Below are positions 10,905-22,279 of a DNA stretch of 64,000 nt, piece after piece. Source of the stretch: Linnemannia elongata (lineage: Eukaryota > Mortierellomycota > Mortierellomycetes > Mortierellales > Mortierellaceae); the NCBI GenBank assembly GCA_036320915.1, contig JAXBDG010000007.1:1984001-2048000 (forward strand), written 5' to 3'. The notes beneath the pieces were generated by a model. It saw nothing but the letters and a program-made list of their open reading frames with translations. It was not told the origin of the DNA and did not search any database. Every line of letters starts with the position of its first letter. The stretch's first letter is position 1. The translations under genes and the position numbers were made by a program.

Positions 10905-12087
10905 ATGAACATGAACAAACGACCTGCTGATTCACTCGCCGCAAAGGACGGTCCCACCAAGAAGACCACCTCCTCTGCCTCACCAGCACCCAAGCAACAG
11001 TCGTCCTTGCTCGCCTGGGCAAAACCAAAGGCAACCGCTGCCGTCACCAATGGCTCAACAGCAACAGGAGCCGCTAACGGTGACAAGGCCTCGTCCGAGT
11101 CAGCCTCTGCGCCCCTCGTCCTGAAGGCCAAGCCCGATATCCTCAAGGGACTCTCGGATGAAAAGCGCGAGTTGCTCAGACTTGAACAGGACACCATGGA
11201 CGCGACCTGGCTCAGAGCACTTCAGTCCGAGTTCACCAAGCCCTACTTTATCGAGGTATGTTTTCTTCAGACTTTTTACTTTGCGGCTGCAGACATTAGA
11301 GTTTCTACTCCGGGTCTTTACTTACAACGTTAATCTCTTGCCTCTCTGTCTTCTCATAGCTCAAGAAGTTTTTGAAGCAAGAAGACGCAAACAAGCAGCA
11401 GGTCTTCCCACCAAAGAACGAAATCTACAGCTGGTCGAGATTCACTCCTCTGCCCACCGTTCGCGTTGTCATCCTTGGACAAGGTTAGTACGAACGCTTT
11501 TTTCCATGACACTTGTAGTCATCCATAGGACCAGGGAGAAATCGCGTTTATTCACACACCCTTCCTTTCCTCGAACGCGAACGCACTTAGATCCTTACCA
11601 CGACGATAACCAGGCTCACGGATTGTGCTTCAGTGTCAAGAAACCCGTGCGCGCCCCACCCTCGCTCAAAAACATGTTCAAGCTGCTCGAGACCGATTAC
11701 CCTGGATTCGTCACCCCCAACCACGGGTACCTCGAGTCCTGGGCCCGCCAAGGAGTCTTAATGGTCAACGCGGCCATGACTGTCCGTGCTCACCAGGCCA
11801 ATTCACACAAGGGCAAAGGATGGGAAAAGTTGTTGGATGTGGTTATCAAGACAATCAGCGACCAGCGCAGGAATGTCGTGTTTTTGTTGTGGGGCAAGGA
11901 TGCACAGAACCGGGGCACACTTGTCGACAAGAAGAAGCATCTGGTTTTGCAAAGCGTTCACCCTTCACCGCTGAGCGCCCATCGTGGTTTCTTTGACAGC
12001 CAACATTTCTCCAAAGCCAACAAGTATCTGGAGGAAAATGGTCAGACACCCATCAACTGGAACAGTCTTGTTGACGATCGCTCTTAG
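10905..12087 (+). CDS. UNG1: Uracil-DNA glycosylase
   Basis: Removes uracil from DNA as the first step of base excision repair. Exons 10905-11255, 11360-11483 and 11591-12087 give 323 residues. Family-1 motifs are complete: the catalytic-water motif GQDPYH, CFSVKKPVRAPPSLKN, LLWGKDAQ and HPSPLSAHRGFF. The codon for the catalytic aspartate is split by the second intron (G at 11483, AT at 11591). The N-terminal 80 residues are low-complexity and carry a basic cluster starting NKRPAD and ending PTKK, resembling a bipartite nuclear signal, followed by QSSLLAWAKP, a degenerate PCNA-binding-like box; both readings are inference. The start at 10905 follows a pyrimidine-rich leader. Confidence 0.97.
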
Positions 12088-12478
12088 ATCAACATGGTGC
12101 GCTTGGAAAAGGAGACTAGGACTGTGTACGAAGAATACCAGAATATGTACGATAGCAAAGAATAACAAATATATATGGATATGCATTTCAAAATTACAAG
12201 TATGAATGGGTATGCGAACTTTGTCGCATTTTGACACAGCAAAAGGAGTTTATTCCTTTTTCTCTACAATTAGCACACAGGTCTACTATGATATGAAAAA
12301 CGACAAAGTCGACGGTCCTTGAAGGCTGTCTTGCGATGACGCTAGGTGAGGTGACATCCTGGCAGCAGACAACAGTTCCTGAGTTTTGTGTGCTGAGTTG
12401 GACAGCACGGTACATACCTGCCTGATTTCGCATTATTGCATGGTTATCATTCCCTTTTGGCGGTGATCTCTCTCTCTC
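12088..12478. other. Intergenic region between convergent genes
   Basis: 3' flanks of the glycosylase gene (plus) and the small membrane-protein gene (minus). It includes a short TC repeat around 12468-12480. No gene seen. Confidence 0.5.
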
Positions 12479-12933
12479 TCACCGTGGTCGCCTTGGGTAC
12501 GGTGTGTTCTCAGTCTCGTTATCGCTCCGGTCATCATCCGAGAGGTCATAATCGTACTCAACTGAAGAATCATGCGCCTCATCCTGCAATACATCCATAT
12601 CGATCTCTTCCTCCCAACCCTCCTCCTCGTCGCCACTCCGCTTGCGCTGATAGCCTCCTCTGTTCATGAACGACGGCTGCATGTATTGAGGCGGCACAAA
12701 TCTTGACAGTCCAGCTGCACGCATTGCATCCCTACCAACACTTTTGAGAAGGATAACTTCACACGTTATTGTTCAATTCTTGTGTGAGGGCAGAAAAGGA
12801 TCAGTGTGTGTGAATGGTTCTTTGGTTACCATGTGCCACAGCAGAAGCACCAGACGAAGCCGGAGATGGCCATTATGATGCAGAAGACCATCAGGGCGTA
12901 GAGCCCCCAGGGTGAGGTCGTAGGTTCGGCCAT
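12479..12933 (-). CDS. Small one-helix membrane protein with acidic tail
   Basis: Exons 12933-12830 and 12731-12479 give 118 residues. The first exon codes a short polar start and one membrane helix (WGLYALMVFCIIMAISGFVW) ending in Cys residues. The intron has a GTAACC donor and a TTGGTAG acceptor, and splicing restores a tryptophan codon and the frame into the second exon. The remainder is soluble: RFVPPQYMQPSF, then a strongly acidic region of Asp and Glu. I do not recognise the family. The start codon is 287 bp from that of MIX23 on the opposite strand, so the two probably share a divergent promoter. The gene model rests on splice fit only. Confidence 0.55.
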
Positions 12934-13220
12934 GGTGTCAGAAAGTCTGGCGTGAGTGTCTTGGCGCTGTGTGCGACGGTGCCTTGTTCCTGAATAGAGA
13001 GTGAGAAAGGTGGGGAGGGAGGGAAGCAGGAGAGTGGCCAAAGTGAGAGAAAGAAGAGGCAAAACGTCGTGTGAGAAACATGCGCGTTTTAGAATGGTGT
13101 GTGTAAATAATTGCTTAAGCCACAGTCGATACTGGACTTGATTTGGTCAAGCCGGGAAACGGGAGAGACAACCTCTCTCCTCCTCTCACCCTCTCCTCTC
13201 CACACTTCCAACATAGAACC

Positions 13221-14238
13221 ATGCCCGCCATCGCAGAGACTACATGCTACAACCTCTCAAAGTTCAGAGGTAAAACAACAACCAAACACGATTCACATTC
13301 CAGGAAGAGTGAATTGATTCCACTGCGCACGACAACCAAGGCTCTCGAGGGAGGACGACGAGGAGAAGAAGGACTGTTTCCGAGGATGTGCTCAGGATAC
13401 TTTCAGGGCCTTCACACCTCAGGAATCGCTACTGGAAACTGGAATTGGCACTCTTAGACCATCTTTCATCTCAATGCATATCCATGGCGAGCCCACCCTT
13501 CATTTTTCGCTAACCCTCTTCTCCAATTGCTGTTCACTCGTCCGTAGCGACCATGAAGTCATTCCGAGTTTTGGATGATAACATTATGCTCCGCCTCAAT
13601 GAGACCAACACCCACGCCGAGGCTGCTTGCGCCAGCTTTTTCAACGAGTTGGTCGCCGCCTACCAGAAGCGCGATGCCAGCATCAAGTTCTGCCTGGAGG
13701 TACATGTCAAGGGGACTCTAAGGGATATGATCTGCAGGAGTGCTACTGTTACTTCGTGGTTAGGAAGTAGGAACAAGTACGGTCATATGGCATAAGCCCT
13801 GTACCCTCAACTAACGTGTTTCATTGTTGGCCCAATTCGTCCAATAGACTATGGATAAGAACATTGCTGTCAAGAAGGAGAAGCTCTACCAGGATCCCGA
13901 TGACTACACCTTGAAGGACAGCATTATGACCGACGAGTCTAAGGCAAGCATCTAATCTACTTTTCATTATCAACTGACTATCCGGAAGAAACCTTCAGGA
14001 TTGCAGCTCGGAGACTGGGTGTTTATGGTTTTTGCTTACGTCTTGGCGCTCTGTGTATTTCATGCAACTAACACGCTTTGTCTCTATCACTACCACAAAA
14101 TAGCGCCAAATTATCGCGAACGAGAGTGTAGTCGAGGATATTGTGCGTGGCCGTTCATTGAAGGCGTTCCAGGAGAAGTGCGCGTTGTTTGATCTTCCCG
14201 GGGACATGCAGGAGTTCTTGGATAAGAGACACGGATAA
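13221..14238 (+). CDS. MIX23: MIX23 / CCDC58 mitochondrial intermembrane-space protein
   Basis: Small coiled-coil protein of the intermembrane space, linked in yeast to efficient Tim22-pathway import. Exons 13221-13269, 13548-13699, 13848-13943 and 14104-14238 give 143 residues, about the same length as the human protein. Four cysteines are seen: one near residue 9, a pair spaced CX20C (ACASFFN to IKFCLE), and one in KAFQEKCALF. FRVLDDNIMLRLNET and VVEDIVRGRSLKAF match the family's conserved stretches. The third intron starts with GC (AAG then GCAAGC) rather than GT; reading through it hits a stop within four codons, and splicing it gives exactly the spacing of the human homologue as I recall it. 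Confidence 0.9.
13944..14103 (+). other. GC-AG intron in MIX23
   Basis: The donor is AAG/GCAAGC and the acceptor AAATAG. An alternative GT donor two codons upstream would delete residues that align across the family. GC-AG introns are a known minority class. Confidence 0.8.
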
Positions 14239-14519
14239 AACCCTTATGTATATTTTGAACGTTCAAACAAAAAAAAAAAAAAATAAACCTCCATGTCCTG
14301 CGGCATGAAAATAGAAATCACAAAAGGGAAAAATGAACAACCACTCTTTCTTTTGGGCGAATTGACCACAAGCCACACATATCTCTTCAAAGGAGGGCCG
14401 CGTTGTTGGTTGTCGGAGAGTCTTTCTTTTTCTTCTCCATTCTCACAGACATCTCTACGCGCTTCACAGGACATCCCGCTCATCCATTCAACACTCACAC
14501 GACACTCACTTTGTCAAGG

Positions 14520-17500
14520 ATGCAGGATTTGGATCCGGCCTCACTACTCTTCATTCCGCGCGACGAGTATGCAACCCTGCAGCTGGACCCAGAACTCTTC
14601 GAGTCTGTAGGCGAAGGGGTGTCCCTCAAGACCTTTGTTATCCCCAAGGCCACTCCACCAACAACGTCATTGACTAAATCGCCCTCGGTATTTACCTCAG
14701 ACCCGCTGGACAGACTCAAGTCTCTTGCTGTCAAATTCAACCCCCAGGATGCCGATGCACCAGAGAACCATGCAGGTCGAGGAGTAGGAGAACGGCAGAA
14801 GAGCGATCGGAGTCGGATGGGAACAGCCCAATCATGGGATGTTTCTTGGGAGCAGGACCTGGATCAGCGTGTTCTAGAGATTGACCGGCCCAACATCTTT
14901 GACTCGTTCAATACCCCCGGCACCGCCGCTGCGTTTGAAGCTCAAGAATCCAGCCCGTTGCCAGTCCCATCAAGTCAAGGAGAAGTTCCCAAGGTGGATG
15001 TATTTACACAGTCTACGGTTGGCTCGCTCGCTCTTCCCGCTGACCCTACATTCTCTCCTTCAGTTACAAGGGAGACACTGAACCTTTCCTTTGATCTACC
15101 GGTGCTGTCGAAACGGCCGCGGAATATTCTGGACGACTGTGTACTTCGCGATCAGATTCCAATCGCAGCTACTGACAACAAACACCACCAGCAACAGACG
15201 GCACCGGATGGCAGGGAGGGGAAAATCGCAAAGACACGGCCTTCGAAGAGCAGGTTTGATGTCAAAGAGGATCGAGCGGAGACTTGGCGTGCGGCTGGGA
15301 AGCCTGTTCAGGATGACATTACAGAGGCAGCGCACGGTGAACATGGCGCTAGGATTCAAGAGCAGCTGAGTTGGGAGACGTGCTCCAAATCAGGGATAAG
15401 GACCGTGTCTAGCCACCATGTCATGTCGCCATATGTGACAGAGGCAGGAACCATCACCTTTGAGTCTGTCTATCAGAGGTAACGACGACAATCTGGAGTG
15501 ATAAAAGTTTGCATTTCGCTTTCAGGAGACATGGCAGCACAATGTATTGAGTTTTGGCCTTGCTGACGCGATTTTACTAGGCACATGGACTATGCGTTCA
15601 AGTTTCGACCTTCTCCGACAGTCGTGCCCTATAAAAAGTTGATTGAGGTAAGACCTTCCATTCTTCCTTTTGTACTTCAAGTGCCTATTCCAATTTGGAT
15701 GTACTAACCTGTGCTTACCCTCCAGTGTTTATTCCTACTACTAGGAGGAACATCTTCGACGATATTCACTTACAGCGCTGCTAGGAGGCGTTTTGAAATG
15801 GACACAGAGAGCATCAGGATCGAGGGATGTAGCACTACAAGCATGTCAAGGTAACGACTCAGACGTTGTAGACTGCCATTAGTGCGGATCAAATGAGGTT
15901 CCGTATTTTTCTCACTAATTCTTGTTTAACGCGTTGATAGGTTACTGGAAGGGATGATCAGTGCAGGAACACATATGAGGCGCCTGGTTGCTGTCGCAGA
16001 TACCTGCATCAATCACCCAGAGTAAGTAGTTATTTTTGACCAGAGAACGTAAAATAATATCCCAATGTATTGCACTAATACACTTTGGTGACTGTCATTA
16101 GGGGCATGGGCTTGATCCGCATCGCATTTGGTCGCTCACTATCGTCGTACCTGACATTCCTGCAAGGAACAGTCGTATCACTTCAGGAATCTTGCAGGGA
16201 CAAACAGATGCACCTCCTGGAATTGCACCACAAGACCCATGATCTGGAAGAGATGCTATCTCGACTCGCCCACCTCTGTCAATGTGTAAGTACTTTACAA
16301 CTCAGAAGCCATCATCATACGTTACTACCTGATTTTTATAACACAACTAATTGTTATCTGGCTAAAATTATATGTAGCATGTAACACAGGAGAGCGGTAA
16401 TAGGGCGGGATTATATTTACCACCTGGAGCGGACCTTCTGTCAATGATCTACTGCGAAATACTGGTGCAGCCAAGCCCTAGCGATGCCTTGTGGGTAGCG
16501 CTTTTACTTAGCATGTTGGACCAAGCTAGCAAACCATACCGCGATATTCTCAGCCGATGGATGGGCATTACACCCTCAGCTCACGGCAGCCACGACAGTA
16601 ACCAACTTTCAAGCCTCTCAGCCGCAAGGAGAATATCTTTAGGGTCAGATACCTTTGACCTTCCTGGACGCACTGCCATCAACACCAATAATCCAGGAGA
16701 CACCACGGGCAGGAGCGGGGGAGTATTTTCGATCTTTGACTCTCATTTACAGCAGTCTCTCCAAGGGCTGGACCCGTTCGGAGAGTTTTTCGTTCATAGC
16801 AAACATGGGTGGTCTTGGGACGGGTCCGAGTTGCTCGTTCTGGCAGATCCTCTGGAGTACAATGGCGAGTTCAGGATGAGCGACACTGTGTCACCGGCTC
16901 AATTTCTTGGTGACCGGTTAGCGGAGCGCGTCATGGAGGCAGGGAAGGAACTTCAGATTTTGGTGGAATTTGAGCCGCGGCATCCTTTGATTGCTCATGA
17001 TCGGAACTCTTCCATGACGAATAACTGGCTCGAGTGGTTCTATGTCCAAGGCGATCTTACAAAGTAAGTTTGCCTTGCGTTTTATGAGAATGCTGCTCTG
17101 TGGTTTAAAGGACGTATTAGCATGAGTATTGATTTACTTTTATTGCGTAGGCATAGGAAGGAGTGCGCCAAAGCACGCGCAGAGGTCTTGGATGCAGTTG
17201 GAACTAGGCTTCAAACCTTGGGCTGGATATCCAAGACGACAACCCAAAGCAGGCGAGTTGGGAAACAAAAGGCGACTGAAAGCGTTCTTGAATCGGGATC
17301 CACGCAGGATGCAGGACTAATGATGGACCTGGATCTGCCGCCATTTCAACAACTACCTGGACAGGGAACAAATATGGAGCCAAGTGGTATATCCTTGGGA
17401 CTGGGACTGGACCCTGACCTGCTGGGGTTCTTTTCGTTTTCGTCTTCACTCGGTCAAACCAAGGATATGACTTTAGCCTGTCCAGACATGATGTCGTTTC

Positions 17501-19387
17501 TGCTGGAGCCAACTACACCAATAGCCACAAATGGGTCAACGCCATCAGGGACTGCAGAACGTAAGCAGATTCGACTTGAAGGATTGGCGCCATTGACTGT
17601 CCTAGCGGAGCAAAGTCTTTGCTACACAATCCGTGCACGTGCATCTCTGATCAACACATGTGTCATGTCTCTCTATTTCCATGACCTCAACCTTCTGGCC
17701 CACCTCGAGATCATGGAGCGGTTCATGTTGATGAGAGATGGGCAGTTTGTGGCGAGACTGGGCGAGGCGTTGTTTGAGGACGAAACAGGACTTTTGATAC
17801 GCTGTGCGGAAGCCGCAAACGAGGCTGCTGCCAGCGAGATGACAGATGCATCGACTAGACCGGGCACGGGAACTAGGCTTGATCGACGTGTATCTGTTGC
17901 CTCTACGTCGTCACACACCTCGACTTGGAGAACGGCTCGTCTGACATGGCCGCCCAGGAGTGGAGAGGTGGAGATGACGCTGAGGGCTGTTCTTCTTGAT
18001 TGTTTCCAGACTGATGGTTCTCATGAATTTGAGAATTCGCAAGCGGTTGTGGACTCGGGTTTGTCAGATATGGAAGTCGAGGATGGTGAGGTGTCACGGT
18101 CGTATGTGCGTTGTTCACAGAAGAGTCGATTGTTAAGTAAGAGGAGGAAGATTAGCTCAGAGGAACTCGAGGAGACGCTGGCATTTGCGGTCAAGGGGTA
18201 TAAGGACGAGAGTACGATCTGCCGCGATGCAAATGGTATGTCTTTTATCATTTTTGTTTTCAGCATTTTCATAATGTTGCTTATTGTTGCTTATTGACGT
18301 GCAAATGTCACTCTATCCTAACCATCGCGCTTTTTTAATTTCGTTTGATTTAGCGCTGGAGGCTCTTGATTTTTTGTACCTTGACTACAAGGCACCCAGG
18401 CCCCTTCGACTCTTGATCTTTACACCCTCGGCGTTCGAGAAGTACACTCGCCTGTTCACCTTCCAACTGCGTCTTTCCAGAGTCGGCGCGGCCATGAAGC
18501 AGGTCTATCGACACCTCAGGTCACGCCAAACACTTATCGCCGCCATGCCCTCTTTACACCATTCAAATACCTCACCGAAGATTCAGCAGGCACAGTCACA
18601 ACTGCAGGTCGAAATGAGGATGTTGCACCGCTTCCGGTTTGAGGCTCAGCAGATCTTTGATGGACTCCAGGGGTATATTGTCAATGTTGCTATGGGCCAG
18701 ACGTGGGAGGCGTTTATGGATCGACTGAGGGATGTTCAGCGTCGTATCGAGGACCGGATCATGACCGGTTCCTCCTCTTCCTCCTTTGCACACTCTGGTG
18801 ACTTTCAGGAAGATCAGGACAAAGATGAGGACGAGAGTGGATTTGACGAGTTGGGAGATCTGGCGTCACTACGGGACGAGCACGACCGTGTTCTGGACCA
18901 GTTGCTATTACAATCGCTTCTGAAGCGCAAACAGGCCCCGATCCTCAAGATTGTCCATGGCATTTTGAACTGTCTACTCCGGTTCTTCCAGATGGTCAGC
19001 CAGCTCCCTTCGTCCGACCCTGCTGATCTGGCGTCTTTGGTATCTGGAGAAGGTGATGATAATGGCAAGGACATTGAGGGGACGCTGCAGAAATATCTGG
19101 ATAGACAGAGGGTCCGGGTGGAGAAACTACAGAGTCTGCAGGACAAGTTTCGAGGATCGTGTCGGATGTTGGTCAAGGTTCTTAAAGTTTTGGATGAGCG
19201 TGGCGTGAATATGGAGAGCAGCGGTAGTGCTGCTAGTGCTTATGCTTCAGCGAAGAAGCGGCGACAGCAACAGGAAGGTGGTGGCAGTAGAAGCGCGGAT
19301 GGTTTGTCTAGTGGCGTCCATGGTAGCAATGAATTCTTGCGACAGTTGCTACTTCGACTGGATATGTCGGGCTTCAATGACAGCTAA
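14520..19387 (+). CDS. Gamma-tubulin complex component (GCP5/GCP6-like)
   Basis: Spc97/Spc98-family protein of the gamma-tubulin ring complex, which nucleates microtubules at spindle poles. Eight exons: 14520-15478, 15581-15647, 15726-15850, 15941-16021, 16102-16285, 16378-17063, 17151-18235 and 18354-19387, total 4,221 nt (1,406 residues) with all phases matching. Family signals include LIECLLLLLGGTSSTIF near residue 340, LLEGMISAGTHMRRL, SLYFHDLNLLAHLEIMERFM, ALDFLYLDYKAPRPL and PILKIVHGILNCLLRFF in the C-terminal tubulin-binding half. The first 320 residues are low-complexity and Ser/Pro-rich. The length and the acidic insert in the C-terminal half favour GCP5/GCP6 over the shorter GCP2/GCP3; I cannot separate GCP5 from GCP6 without alignment. 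Confidence 0.88.
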
Positions 19388-19479
19388 AGATAAGATGCGA
19401 CCATTCATTAAAACAACATGACATTTTGCCAAAATTGACAAGACTATACTTTCTTTTATTTTTATTCTTTCATGACACG

Positions 19480-21909
19480 TTACTGACCAGGGTCGCGGGA
19501 CTGAAAGATGAAAGCAACGCCTGGCCTGAGATATTGGAGTCGCCGGACCAGCTTGCGGGTATCAGAGCTGGTCGAAATCTTGCGATAGGAGATGTGGAAG
19601 GTGCTTAACTTTGGCCAGAATGTCTCGTCCTTCCATTCCTTTTCGTCCTCTTCCTCCTTCACCTCTTCATCTTTGTCAATGTCTGCATCATTATCATCAT
19701 TATCATCTTCATTATCATCGTCATCATCATCATCATCATCAGTGGCGGTCATTGTCTCCAGGACTGGTTTGTTGTTCCTGTGATTCTTTGTTTTCTCCCA
19801 CTTTTTCCCGTTCATGTCGACGGGGAGAAAAGAGACTGTCTGGAAACTTTCCGTCCTCTTCAAGAATTCGAAGTTCTTGGCAGAGATCATTCCAGGAACG
19901 TTCCCTGCACGCAATGTAAATTCCTCCAAACAACGCAGGCAACGTAGGGCTAGCAACTCGTTGGGGTACCGCGCAGGTTCGAGCAGAGTTTCGGCGTAAC
20001 CATCAGAGACGACGGCGGCAGGGACGTTGCTGAGGGCTTGGCGTTGTCCGACCTTGAGTTCCCAATTATGGAGGGTTAATGTCACCAGGTTGCGGAAAAG
20101 CCGATATCTGGAGATGTAATCTGCAAGGTCAACCAGGGAATTATCGCCGCGGAGGCACAGCTCGAGTGTCTTAAGGTTGTAGACTTGCCAGGTGACTGGA
20201 ATTGAAGGATCAGTGACGGCAACAGAGGTGTCAACATCGGCAGCAGAGGTGTCAACGTCGGCAGCAGGGGCTGTGGATCGGGATTCAGTCAGAGCCAGCT
20301 CTCGTGCCCTTCGTTGTCGCGCGTTGCGGTGGTGCCGCTTTCGATGCCTGACAGGAGCAAAAACACGCTTTTTTGTAGGCTTGACGACAGGTGCCGGCGG
20401 TCTCCACAGGTCCCTGCTGTTCAGATCCGCATCGGGTGCGATCAGATGCAGGAGATTAGGAGTCAAACAGAGTATCCTATTAAGCGCAACGGAGGCTTCA
20501 TGGTGCATGAGATTTGAATATATCTCCAAAACAGTTATCTCTTCCAGCTGATCCTGGAGGCCCAAGGCGTCGTCGAACACGTCATCCAAGTCGCGGGGAA
20601 AGACTATTGATTGCATTTTCTGGTCGGGAAAATTGCGGGCCATAGCTCTGAGGTCGTCTTTGTTCGAAGCACAGCGGTATGTATGGAAGCTGTACCACTC
20701 CAGCTTTGGACAATGCTTTGCTGCAAGGTCGATCAGTCGTTGGCGGGCTTTGCGATCCTCTAATACTCTTTCTTCCTTTTCATTGACTTGGAATCGTGCA
20801 GGCAAGGCAATTAGAACGTCCTTGGCGTTGAACACGCGTAGATCCGGGCAGGTGACGAGCAAACGTTCCAAGACTTTCAAATCCGTGCTGATGTCATCGA
20901 CAAAAAACCGCTGAAGTTGGTACCGTTCCGGAAACATCTTGGGAGAGCCATCGACAAAAATAGCCGTCGCCTCATTTTTATCCTCGTCGTCGCCGTGGGT
21001 CAGATCTACATCCCCCCACGCTCGAAGAGTGAGATTGAAGGATCTGAGAGCTGGGAAGTCTTTCAGGATGGTGAAGAGTGGGAAGTGCTCAGGGGACGAC
21101 CTTGTATTGATCGTGAGAGACTCAATGAACTGGAGATGACCTCGAAGGTCGGACACTACCTCTGAGTAAAACATGTACAGTCCTCGTACTTCGATATGTC
21201 GAATGGAATGAAGGAGGCATGAAGGAGCACTTTGATCTTTATCGCCATAGCCGTTGGGATCGGTGTCGTCATCATCATGGTTGTGGTCGTTGTCGTGCAG
21301 GGGTTTCCCCTGGTTATTTATCTCCTTCGGTTCCGTGATAGTTGAAACAAGCGCGTTCCAAAATGGATTTCTTATAGTGACATAGACGGGTGTCCAATAG
21401 AATGGGACCTCTTGATTAAACTGCAGTTCGAGACAATTAATCCAAGACCATCGATTCAAAAGGAGTTCAAGAGCCCCCTCGACAGGCTTCCAGCCACCAA
21501 CACGACGAATTAAGCGATCGGAGACATTATGCCACTTCTTACAGACTTGATTGACGCTGTAGCGGAGTGTTTCTTGACTTAAGTAGGTGCATACCAGTTC
21601 AAGAACCTCGTCTGGCAATTCGGGCAGATCAGGCGAATCAATAAGCGGTTGAATGAACATTCTTTCGAAGCGCTCTCCCTTGTTAGTGTTGAGTCCGAGA
21701 GTCTTGTTTCTTCGTTTTTGAAGGGCGGGGGAGATATAATTTTCGTCATCGTCGTCCGCGTCTTCCTCAGACTCGCAGTTGGCGTATATCTCCGAGTCGC
21801 GGGTGTAGATTCTATTGTATTCATCCTGTGATGGGTTGGAAGCGAGTGCGTTGCGGCGGTCATTGTTGGTATCGCAACGAAGGGTAAAGGAAGGAGTAGA
21901 GGGTGGCAT
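19480..21909 (-). CDS. Large F-box/LRR-like protein, copy A
   Basis: Single-exon protein of 809 residues. It opens with a short acidic region (SQDEYNRIYTRDSEIYANC), then an F-box at about 95-140 (LPELPDEVLELVCTYLSQ, VNQVCKKWHNVSDRLI), then irregular leucine-rich segments to the end (IRHIEVRGLYMF, LKTLELCLRG, LRCLRCLEEFTL). A run of Asp codons (about 19,720-19,740) follows the LRR part. It is clearly a paralogue of the gene at 33327-35888, sharing DEYxxIYxRDxEIY, the F-box, SIPVTWQVYNLK(T/S)LEL and RYPNELLALR(C/S)LRCLEE. F-box proteins recruit substrates to SCF ligases; no specific substrate can be inferred. It shares promoter blocks with that paralogue. Confidence 0.82.
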   Translation of the reverse strand: MPPSTPSFTLRCDTNNDRRNALASNPSQDEYNRIYTRDSEIYANCESEEDADDDDENYISPALQKRRNKTLGLNTNKGERFERMFIQPLIDSPDLPELPDEVLELVCTYLSQETLRYSVNQVCKKWHNVSDRLIRRVGGWKPVEGALELLLNRWSWINCLELQFNQEVPFYWTPVYVTIRNPFWNALVSTITEPKEINNQGKPLHDNDHNHDDDDTDPNGYGDKDQSAPSCLLHSIRHIEVRGLYMFYSEVVSDLRGHLQFIESLTINTRSSPEHFPLFTILKDFPALRSFNLTLRAWGDVDLTHGDDEDKNEATAIFVDGSPKMFPERYQLQRFFVDDISTDLKVLERLLVTCPDLRVFNAKDVLIALPARFQVNEKEERVLEDRKARQRLIDLAAKHCPKLEWYSFHTYRCASNKDDLRAMARNFPDQKMQSIVFPRDLDDVFDDALGLQDQLEEITVLEIYSNLMHHEASVALNRILCLTPNLLHLIAPDADLNSRDLWRPPAPVVKPTKKRVFAPVRHRKRHHRNARQRRARELALTESRSTAPAADVDTSAADVDTSVAVTDPSIPVTWQVYNLKTLELCLRGDNSLVDLADYISRYRLFRNLVTLTLHNWELKVGQRQALSNVPAAVVSDGYAETLLEPARYPNELLALRCLRCLEEFTLRAGNVPGMISAKNFEFLKRTESFQTVSFLPVDMNGKKWEKTKNHRNNKPVLETMTATDDDDDDDDDNEDDNDDNDADIDKDEEVKEEEDEKEWKDETFWPKLSTFHISYRKISTSSDTRKLVRRLQYLRPGVAFIFQSRDPGQ

Positions 21910-22044
21910 GAAGGAGAGTACAAGAGTTGCAGTGGGTTCGGAGTGAGTAAACGAGGAGAAGGAAAGGAGTAGAAAAGTTAAAGAAGAACTGAAGGGCTAG
22001 GAGAAGCGAGCAGACTACAACGCGTTTTATGTTTTATGGGCACG

Positions 22045-22062
22045 ACTGCGCCCGTCACGTGG
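22045..22062. promoter_or_regulatory. Conserved E-box promoter block upstream of F-box copy A
   Basis: The 18 bases ACTGCGCCCGTCACGTGG are identical to 36074-36091 upstream of F-box copy C. The block contains the palindromic E-box CACGTG, the binding site of bHLH factors such as Cbf1/Pho4, and lies about 140 bp from the start codon of copy A. That it is functional is inference from its conservation. Confidence 0.65.
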
Positions 22063-22081
22063 CAAGGCTGTTGCTGCAAAA

Positions 22082-22083
<2 letters not shown>

Positions 22084-22114
<31 letters not shown>
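22084..22114. repeat. A31 homopolymer tract in F-box A promoter
   Basis: About 31 consecutive A between the E-box block and the CCATGCATGCTG block. The equivalent interval upstream of copy C lacks it and is shorter by about the same length. Confidence 0.85.
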
Positions 22115-22117
<3 letters not shown>

Positions 22118-22133
22118 GCAATGCTCTAGAAAA

Positions 22134-22145
22134 CCATGCATGCTG
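22134..22145. promoter_or_regulatory. Second shared promoter block (CCATGCATGCTG), copy A
   Basis: Twelve bases identical to 36128-36139 and in the same order and orientation relative to the E-box block. It includes the palindrome GCATGC. Its role is unknown. Confidence 0.55.
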
Positions 22146-22279
22146 GCATCTATCTACACCTTGCCACCCGAATAATTATCTCCGCAGTAGGTTTACTTGT
22201 TCTTTCTTTGATTCTCATATTCCAAATACTAAAATGATCACAAGTGCGATCATGAGTCTAACGTTTTATTTGTTCATGA

